This document shows, piece after piece, positions 14,838-20,245 of a stretch of DNA of 20,245 nt. Every line of letters begins with the position of its first letter. Position 1 is the first letter of the stretch. The position numbers were made by a program, and so were the translations under genes. This stretch comes from Chrysochromulina parva (Eukaryota; Haptophyta; Prymnesiales; Chrysochromulinaceae): assembly GCA_002887195.1 (NCBI GenBank), contig PJAB01000820.1:1-20245 (forward strand). The letters are read 5' to 3'. The notes under the pieces are model-generated. The model was not told the DNA's origin. It ran no database searches and saw nothing but the letters and a program-made list of their open reading frames with translations.

Positions 14838-16871
14838 ATGCCCTCGTTTGGAATGATGCTGTCACAGTTTGGCCTGACTTCGCCCGACCCGGATCGTCGT
14901 CTGCGCCGACGCGAGGGCCAATCCGACCGCGAGTTCCTCATGGGTGACTCGTATCGCACGCACTTTTCGTGCCAGTTTGGGTGCCCAGGGCTCACGGTGC
15001 ACATGGAGAATGGTGCTGCTGCGACGGACTCCTTCAGTCTCGATCAGCCACCACGGCTCGCGTGGGACGGCATCTCCGCCGGCTGGGGCCTGCTTGGCTC
15101 CACGCTGACCGGCATGCTCATGCCCGACATTGTCATACGACCGACACCCGTGGTGATCGCTGCACCTCCCGAGTACGTGTGGCGCGTGCTCCTCGACTTT
15201 GAGAGGTACAAGGAATGGAACCCGTTTCACCGCGACGTACGCGTGGTGGATCAGCCCGGCGGGACCGTAGCCGTGAGCCTCACGGTCGATATGGGCGAGC
15301 TGCTCGGCACCCTTGTCAGTGAGGAGACGGTCTACTACGTCGACGAGAAGCGATACATCCTGGCGTACGGCATCGGGCGCAAGGGCCCGGCCTGCCTGCG
15401 TGCCGTCTGGCTCGTGCCGACGGCCAACGGCGGCACGATCTTCAACAGTTGGGACACCATCGGTGGCGTCCCAGCCCTCCTTTCGCGCGGCCACATTCAT
15501 CGTACCGTGGTGCGCGGCTTCGAGGCGCAGCACCTTGCGATTCGGGAGCGCGTGCACAGCCTGCGATACGCGGAGGCATGCCGCGGCACGTCGGATCGGA
15601 GCGACGTTTCGGCCGCGCACGTGGCTCCGGAACCCCTCGCCGTGTGCGTCGTCACGGGGGGATGCGGCTTCCTCGGCGCGCACATCGTGCGCCTCCTGTG
15701 CCTCTTGGACGGCGTGACCTCCGTTCATGTGATCGATGTACAACTGCCCCAGCCGGACTCGGGGCTGCCCATGGCTGCGAACGGCTGCAAGTGGCGCGGC
15801 GGCGGCAAGGTCGAGGTGCACCAGATGTCGATCACCGACACGCCAGCCCTCGACGAACTCTTTACTCGCATTCGGCCGACGACGGTCTTTCACACCGCGT
15901 CGCTCATCGACCTACGCGACGATGCGGCATCGCAAGACGCTCTCGAACACGTCAACGTGGACGGCACGCGCGCCCTGCTCGCCCTGGCCGCCCAGCACGG
16001 CGCCACGCGCTTCGTGTACACCTCCTCGATTGAGTGCACCTACGCGTACAATCGGAGCGTGCAGGCCGACGAGGAGCATCCGTATAGCGCACACCCGACC
16101 AACAGCTACCAGCGCACCAAGGTGGCGGCTGAGCGACTGGTGCTCGAGGCGAACTCAGCCAAGATGGCGACGGTGTCGGTGCGCCCGGCGCACATTGTTG
16201 GCGATCCTCTCGAGGACGATCTGTACTTCCTCAGCGGCGTGCAGGCATGCTTCAGCGAGGAGCTCAGCCTGCCCTCCCTTGACGTCTCGGGCAAGTCGGC
16301 GAAGATGAGCATGGTGCACGTCGAGAATTGTGCGCTCCTTCACGTGCTTGCGGCCGCCAAGTGCCGCATCGGCGCACGCCCGGTTCGCAGCGTCGCCGGT
16401 CGGAAGTTCAACGCGACCGACTTCGACGAGAACATCGTGTGCATCTACCACGCCCTCGCAGGCTCCTCAGGCCCGTGGATCGTGCTTCCCTCCTGGCTAC
16501 TCTTCCTCCTTGTGCATGCTGCCCTCTGGCTCCATTGGCTTGTCGGCTGGGCCAGTTCGGGTAGCGTCAAGCTACTGCCGCCCAAGACGGGGCTGCACCA
16601 CGGCGCCCTTGCCGCCTCCAAGGAATGCACCCTCTCCGGCCGTCGTGCGCGCCAAGTCTTCGGGTACGAGCCCATCATCTCGCGAGAGGGCGGGATCAAG
16701 GCGGCAGCTCAAAGTCGTGAGGCAGCACTCCTCAGAGCCAAGGGCAGCGCTGCTTGCCATCCCGTGCACATGATTGGCAAGTTGGAGCTTTGCAAGGCCC
16801 TCGGGTATCCTGTTGTCATAGACTCCCCCTCGGGCTCGCCTATGACGAGGCCGAACGCTCCGTCTCGGTGA
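14838..16871 (+). CDS. SRPBCC (polyketide-cyclase/START-like) domain fused to a 3-beta-HSD-type NAD(P)-dependent dehydrogenase
   Basis: Predicted 677-residue two-domain protein without introns. Residues about 103-245 form an SRPBCC/Polyketide_cyc2-type lipid-binding domain, starting VIAAPPEYVWRVLLDFERYKEWNPF. Residues 268-625 are an extended short-chain dehydrogenase of the 3-beta-hydroxysteroid dehydrogenase/NSDHL type: VVTGGCGFLGAHIV (271-284, Gly-rich NAD(P) loop), VIDVQL strand, TSS (395-397) and the catalytic Tyr424-x3-Lys428. A hydrophobic segment (547-570) and the RRARQVFGYEPIIS end motif match membrane-bound 3-beta-HSD relatives. Such enzymes oxidise 3-beta-hydroxysterols, in NSDHL with C4 decarboxylation. 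The SRPBCC domain may present the lipid substrate; that is inference. ATG 14838 has G at -3. The first 100 residues are unassigned. Confidence 0.85.
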   Translation: MPSFGMMLSQFGLTSPDPDRRLRRREGQSDREFLMGDSYRTHFSCQFGCPGLTVHMENGAAATDSFSLDQPPRLAWDGISAGWGLLGSTLTGMLMPDIVIRPTPVVIAAPPEYVWRVLLDFERYKEWNPFHRDVRVVDQPGGTVAVSLTVDMGELLGTLVSEETVYYVDEKRYILAYGIGRKGPACLRAVWLVPTANGGTIFNSWDTIGGVPALLSRGHIHRTVVRGFEAQHLAIRERVHSLRYAEACRGTSDRSDVSAAHVAPEPLAVCVVTGGCGFLGAHIVRLLCLLDGVTSVHVIDVQLPQPDSGLPMAANGCKWRGGGKVEVHQMSITDTPALDELFTRIRPTTVFHTASLIDLRDDAASQDALEHVNVDGTRALLALAAQHGATRFVYTSSIECTYAYNRSVQADEEHPYSAHPTNSYQRTKVAAERLVLEANSAKMATVSVRPAHIVGDPLEDDLYFLSGVQACFSEELSLPSLDVSGKSAKMSMVHVENCALLHVLAAAKCRIGARPVRSVAGRKFNATDFDENIVCIYHALAGSSGPWIVLPSWLLFLLVHAALWLHWLVGWASSGSVKLLPPKTGLHHGALAASKECTLSGRRARQVFGYEPIISREGGIKAAAQSREAALLRAKGSAACHPVHMIGKLELCKALGYPVVIDSPSGSPMTRPNAPSR

Positions 16872-17206
16872 AGGCCCAGAGGCGAGCCGACCGGACGGAC
16901 GAGGCCGCACGCTCCACATCGGCGGTGGAAACGCAAAAGGGGGGAATGCGGCCGTCGTCCTGAGTCGCTGAGTGGGCATGTTGAGGTGAAGGGAGATCCG
17001 ACGGTTTCGGCCCGCGAGGCGCTCAGGCGCCGCCGGGGCTGCGGGCGCCGAGGGGAGGACCGCCCCATGGGACTCTTGCGAAAAGGATGACACTTGACAC
17101 ACTCGACTTGCGTGATTCTAAGGTCAGTTATACCCACATGAGTCGCAGTGCGCGGGAAGGGTTTGCTTCAATGGTTACTTGTCGTTCATTACCGTACTCA
17201 TAGTCA

Positions 17207-17275
17207 TACAGTGTCATTATTTAAACTACGAGTAGCAGTATACAGTGTCATTATTCAAACTAACGAGTAGCAGTA
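17207..17275. repeat. Tandem duplication, 34/35-bp unit
   Basis: Two adjacent copies start TACAGTGTCATTATT and end CGAGTAGCAGTA. They differ by one T/C change and one inserted A, so the duplication is fairly recent. Confidence 0.92.
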
Positions 17276-17396
17276 AGGAAAAGTACATGAAACTTCAGTT
17301 GTACTATACTTTCTTGTTCATCTATTACGTGCTAAATCACATAGGAAGCTATTTACGTGTATGTTCATACAGTTTTTTACCCGGTTTCACGAAAAG

Positions 17397-17471
17397 TACC
17401 GGGTAATCGACGTGTACCCGGTAAGAGTCTTGTACAGTAAGTACAATTGTACAAGTAACGCGGTACCGGTA
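17397..17471 (+). promoter_or_regulatory. Cluster of GTACCGG / GTACAATTGTAC palindromes before the DoxX-like gene
   Basis: In 75 bp there are GTACCGGGTA (17397), TACCCGGTAAG (17415), CTTGTACA (17429-17436) inverted against TGTACAAG (17448-17455), the 12-bp palindrome GTACAATTGTAC (17441-17452) and overlapping CGGTACCG/TACCGGTA (17461-17471), ending 26 bp before ATG 17498. Several are followed by AAG, giving GTAAG sequences that look like 5' splice sites. Either a dense factor-binding promoter or a spliced 5' UTR would explain it. Confidence 0.5.
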
Positions 17472-17497
17472 AGTTTCTCCGACGAGGAGCCGGCACG

Positions 17498-18004
17498 ATG
17501 GTACTCGGGCTCATGTCGCTCCTCAAAGGCTTGCAGCTCCTACCGAATGGTATGGGTGGCGCGATGATGTCCCTCGACTGCATCCACGGCCAGGTGCGAC
17601 GTGATTTCAAGGAGAAGATGGGATTCCCGGGCTGGTTCCCGACAGTGTTGGGTCTTTTCAAACTCACACAGGCAGTGCTCAACTGGGTTGCCGATGGAGC
17701 TTACGTGCCCGTAGCGCAAGGTCTGATGGCGTTCCAAATGGGCGGCGTTCTGTTCACACATACAATCGCTGAGAAGCCGGATGGCAAGTCATTCATGGAG
17801 AAGAATGCTCCTGCAGCAGTCTTTTTCGGCACGACGCTTGCCATTCAGAGTCTCCATGGAAAGCTCGATTTCACGACCGCGCTCGTGGCCCATCTCATCG
17901 TGGGTGCGCTTGGCTTCTGCTCCGGCTACATCATCCTCGCCCTTGGTTCGGGCACCGAGCCCGCACTCGCCGCAGTGGCGAGCCCAGACAAGAAGAGGCG
18001 CTAG
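17498..18004 (+). CDS. Small DoxX-like four-helix membrane protein
   Basis: Predicted 168-residue membrane protein with hydrophobic segments at about 46-64, 70-90, 104-120 and 125-150 and a short basic tail (PDKKRR). The segment MGFPGWFPTVLGLFKLTQAV, a polar turn, then a membrane helix ending in FTHT, resembles DoxX-like (DoxX_2/DUF4870-type) proteins, whose function is mostly unknown. The match is by pattern only. ATG 17498 is the first ATG in frame with reasonable context; GTAAG sequences just upstream leave open a spliced leader exon. No intron inside. Subcellular location cannot be told; no cleavable signal peptide is clear. Confidence 0.65.
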   Translation: MVLGLMSLLKGLQLLPNGMGGAMMSLDCIHGQVRRDFKEKMGFPGWFPTVLGLFKLTQAVLNWVADGAYVPVAQGLMAFQMGGVLFTHTIAEKPDGKSFMEKNAPAAVFFGTTLAIQSLHGKLDFTTALVAHLIVGALGFCSGYIILALGSGTEPALAAVASPDKKRR

Positions 18005-18732
18005 ACGTAAGATTTCGCATTTGAGGTCGAGAGCGGTGTGCGACTGGCCGTGCTCGAGCTTGAGTACAAGCTGAGCCTGCTCTGGTTCAGGCCGTATACA
18101 TATCTATTGAGAGTGGGGGCTTACCAACAAAACTCACTTGGCTTGTGATGACCTTGTCTCCTCTTTATTAATCGCTTTCTACTCGGCTTGCGGCGCGGAT
18201 GTGCCGTGCGGGCGCGTCGGGGCGCGTGTACTCCGCTCTCCGGGTGCCAGTAATGAGTGATGGACACAGTGAGGTGACAGTGTGAATTGTTGATTGCTTG
18301 CTGCTTGTTGGCTTATGATGAACTGGAGATGTTCACAAACTAAATCTTTCCCGCGATCCCGGACGGTTCATGGGGGTTGCGGTAGCCGCCGGCCGCCGAA
18401 GCCGCGTACACCCTTGACCCCGTGCGACCCGACCCTGACACGTGACACCTTCACCGCACGCGCGTAGCCGCAGGGGAGCGGACCTACCGGGTACCTAAGC
18501 TCGCTGGTGCGCTCGGGGGTGGGGCTGGCCATTTTCCGACCTAAATTCGCGAACCGTTATCAGATAACTCGGAAGCACGCGCGAGAACCTTCCGTAAAGG
18601 GCAATCGGCAGCTTCCATTTTCGGAATTCGTTATGATAAGACTTGAGCGAAATTGAATTCTTTAGGCGAAGTCGGCACCTCACGGAAAAACGCCCTCGCG
18701 TCGCGTCGTACGCCACACTGGACCTTTTGCAG
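18005..18732. other. Intergenic region between the DoxX-like and right-hand methyltransferase genes
   Basis: About 730 bp. It holds a stem-loop (18052-18076), a region of alternating AT-rich and GC-rich blocks, a TACCGGGTACC motif (18485-18495) and probable promoter sequence. The methyltransferase frame is open from about 18643 but has no ATG before 18733. Confidence 0.45.
18052..18076. repeat. Stem-loop 48 nt after the DoxX-like stop codon
   Basis: GCTC-g-AGCTTG pairs with CAAGCT-GAGC around an AGTA loop: 10 bp with one bulged G. It lies in the expected 3' UTR. Confidence 0.75.
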
Positions 18733-19869
18733 ATGGCGCAAAGGTTCACCCTGTCTCTCCTTGCATTCGGTCTGGTCCCATACATGTATGCGAAATCTAC
18801 GAGCTGCGAGCAACTAGTGCCGGTCCCGTGGGATGTCGCACCGCTGCGATCATCGCAAGCATTGCATTCGGCACTTGCCAAGAAATTTGTCGACCGCAAC
18901 GTGGTCGAGATCGGGACACGCAGTGGTGACACTGTCAACTGCTACGCGCAAATAGCCAACCGAACCGTTGCTATCGAAATGAATAGAGCATACTGCAAGG
19001 TTCTCCGCTCACGTCGTGAGGAACTTGAGAATACGACGCGCTCTACCATCCGGTCGGCGACAGGCCTGACTTCAACCAACCTGGAAGGGGCCAGCTACGG
19101 AGTTGTGTGCAGCAGGTATCAATCTGCGCCGAATGAAACATGGAAAGATGTGGATTATGTCTTCTGGTGGATCGAGGGCGGAATCAAGGCAAACATCCAG
19201 GTGCTGCGATTCCTCCGCAGTGTGAAAGGGTTACGCTCCGGCGCCCTTGCGATGCTCGCGCACGATCTCACCGACCTGGATACGCCAGCAATCCTCACAC
19301 CGATTGCCGAATACACTGAGCAAGTCCTTCCGACGCGGCTTGAATGCGAAAACTGCCTGGCGCGCCTTCAACATTACTGCAGCAAACGGATGATGAGCCT
19401 CGATGCACACGTGCTACGAAAAGTTGGATGCCATCGAGCTGCATCGGTGGCAAATCTGATTGCGATTCGTATCGACAGTCCCCAGCTGGAGGTTTTGCTG
19501 AACACCACCTTTCGTGAGCGCGAGATCACGAGTTTGACCATAGAGGACGCGCGGAGCGCCAGTGTGGCGGCAGGCTACCATCCTCTCTCCGCAACTCCTG
19601 GCAAATGCTGGTTGACGAAGGATGCACTAACGAACAACGAAACGATGGTCAATTTCATAGAACCAGAATTGGGCACCGCACGCTCGGCTGCCGCCATCGG
19701 CACTGCCAAGAGCGGCTCCCGGGCGCGCAGCCCGTCACAATCTTGGCACTGCAAAGAGCACTGCCAAAATTGTGACGGGCTTTGCACATGGGAGTGGCTG
19801 TCCGCCAAGGGAGTGCCTGCACGCCAAGGGACCGGCTGCCCGCCGTATACTCTCCCGTGGTTTGTATAA
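18733..19869 (+). CDS. Secreted or membrane-anchored protein with a methyltransferase-like Rossmann domain
   Basis: Predicted 378-residue protein. Residues 1-25 (MAQRFTLSLLAFGLVPYMYA, ending at KSTSC) look like a signal peptide or signal anchor. Residues about 45-190 have the class I SAM-methyltransferase outline: FVDRNVVEIGTRSGD (52-66, motif I), VAIEMNRAYC (79-88, acidic residue after strand 2) and DYVFWWIEGG (141-150, motif IV position). No catalytic residue or substrate family can be named, and the domain may be inactive. Residues 200-300 are unassigned. The tail from about 315 is Cys/Trp-rich and is encoded by a strong foldback. The frame opens near 18643 with TTG; ATG 18733 is the first ATG and begins the signal-like segment. 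No intron is needed. A TACCGGGTACC motif lies about 240 bp upstream. Confidence 0.65.
   Translation: MAQRFTLSLLAFGLVPYMYAKSTSCEQLVPVPWDVAPLRSSQALHSALAKKFVDRNVVEIGTRSGDTVNCYAQIANRTVAIEMNRAYCKVLRSRREELENTTRSTIRSATGLTSTNLEGASYGVVCSRYQSAPNETWKDVDYVFWWIEGGIKANIQVLRFLRSVKGLRSGALAMLAHDLTDLDTPAILTPIAEYTEQVLPTRLECENCLARLQHYCSKRMMSLDAHVLRKVGCHRAASVANLIAIRIDSPQLEVLLNTTFREREITSLTIEDARSASVAAGYHPLSATPGKCWLTKDALTNNETMVNFIEPELGTARSAAAIGTAKSGSRARSPSQSWHCKEHCQNCDGLCTWEWLSAKGVPARQGTGCPPYTLPWFV
19730..19780. repeat. Long hairpin (23-bp arms, 5-nt loop) inside the 3' coding end
   Basis: The arms at 19730-19752 and 19758-19780 match at 21 of 23 positions in inverted orientation; the shared outer part is GCCCGTCACAAT. 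The loop is AAAGA. Flanking sequence (19690-19729 and 19781-19840) shows patchy further complementarity around GGCACT and CCC segments, so the full foldback may span about 150 nt. Confidence 0.9.
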
Positions 19870-20245
19870 ATATAATACACGAAAAAACCAGCCATAGAAG
19901 TTGGTGCGGGATCAGCAATTGGGGATCAGTGCACTGATAATTACCCCGCTTTAGATGGCCCCCGCTAGGGGTAATCGCTACTTTTGTAGCGCTATTTCTC
20001 AGCTCTCCGTCTGCAATTTGAGAGTCCTGTGTTCTGTTTACGTGAACGTTAACACGACAGACGCGACAACCGGTGCTACGCCACTGTTACTGACCGCTTT
20101 ACGTGTGGTGTGAATTCACAATGAAAGTTCAGTTCAGTTACTGCATAAACAACAGACAACCTAACGGAAGCCTATCGAATGTGCTCTCGAGGCTAGCAGT
20201 GGGGGTGAGAGTCGACGGAGATGGTGGGGACACAACGGAAGGAGC
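19870..20245. other. 3' flank and intergenic sequence to the window edge
   Basis: It starts with an AT-rich stretch (TATAAATATAATACAC, 19866-19881), then the palindrome cluster 19925-19991. From 19992 to the end there is mixed-composition sequence with no supportable gene. Confidence 0.4.
19925..19991. repeat. Cluster of three palindromes downstream of the right-hand methyltransferase gene
   Basis: ATCAGTGCACTGAT (19925-19938) is a perfect 14-bp palindrome. ATTACCCC (19940-19947) is inverted as GGGGTAAT (19968-19975) with a 20-nt loop. CGCTAC-TTTT-GTAGCG (19976-19991) is a perfect 6-bp tetraloop hairpin abutting it. They lie 56-122 nt after the stop codon. Confidence 0.88.

Larger units (their letters stand above)
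16872..17497. other. Intergenic region upstream of the DoxX-like gene
   Basis: GC-rich to about 17090, then sharply AT-rich. It holds a 34/35-bp tandem duplication (17207-17275) and a cluster of GTAC-centred palindromes (17397-17471). No coding evidence. Confidence 0.5.

Noticed and set aside
14862..15893. 343-residue minus-strand open frame
   Set aside because: Antisense of the SRPBCC/3-beta-HSD fusion, which has clear motifs in sense.
1..20245. tRNA, rRNA and retroelement genes
   Set aside because: I looked for a GGTTCGA-type B box with matching arms, rRNA-like blocks and reverse transcriptase or integrase motifs on both strands and found none. A covariance-model scan (tRNAscan-SE, Infernal) would be decisive.
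1..20245. Giant-virus origin, suggested by hairpins after genes and FkbM-type methyltransferases
   Set aside because: Spliced genes, an NF-YC-like factor, SLC44 and a UBA-like/WW-like/ZZ protein fit a cellular eukaryote; no viral core gene is visible.

Overview
The window looks like nuclear DNA from a GC-rich single-celled eukaryote, most likely a secondarily photosynthetic alga such as a haptophyte. The evidence is two genes that read through only if short GT-AG introns (99 and 85 bp) are removed, an NF-YC-type histone-fold factor, an SLC44 choline-transporter-like protein, a UBA-like/WW-like/ZZ protein and a secretory-pathway FKBP. Genes lie on both strands, are mostly intronless and are separated by 0.1-1 kb. 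The lineage is an inference from gene style; I see no decisive marker such as rRNA or a plastid gene.

Layout: 1-986 is non-coding apart from a possible 3' end of an upstream gene at the left edge. An NF-YC-like gene (+, 987-1850) is followed by a degenerate ~18-bp array of TGCGTATACGCA-type palindromes. Two minus-strand genes follow: a nicotinate phosphoribosyltransferase-like gene (2880-4871) and a UBA-like/WW-like/ZZ gene (5475-6368). The second is head-to-head with a two-exon FKBP gene (6464-7525). A two-exon, membrane-anchored MsrB-like gene (7912-8704) comes next, then an FkbM-type methyltransferase (-, 9055-10197) and a CTL/SLC44 transporter (-, 10877-13282). The transporter is head-to-head with a QueC-like gene (+, 13445-14104). 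The right third carries an SRPBCC plus 3-beta-HSD fusion (+, 14838-16871), a small DoxX-like membrane protein (+, 17498-18004) and a secreted or membrane-anchored methyltransferase-fold protein (+, 18733-19869) whose C-terminal coding sequence contains a 23-bp-arm foldback.

Functions are mixed metabolic and housekeeping: NAD salvage, protein folding, methionine-sulfoxide repair, choline-type transport, sterol-like oxidoreduction and 7-deazaguanine-type chemistry. I see no operon-like logic or single pathway. The main second-look items are the SRPBCC/3-beta-HSD fusion, the eukaryotic QueC-like gene, the MsrB-like protein lacking zinc cysteines, stem-loops shortly after several stop codons where no AATAAA is visible, a recurring TACCGG(G)TA / CGGTACCG motif upstream of several genes, and the palindromic array after the NF-YC gene.
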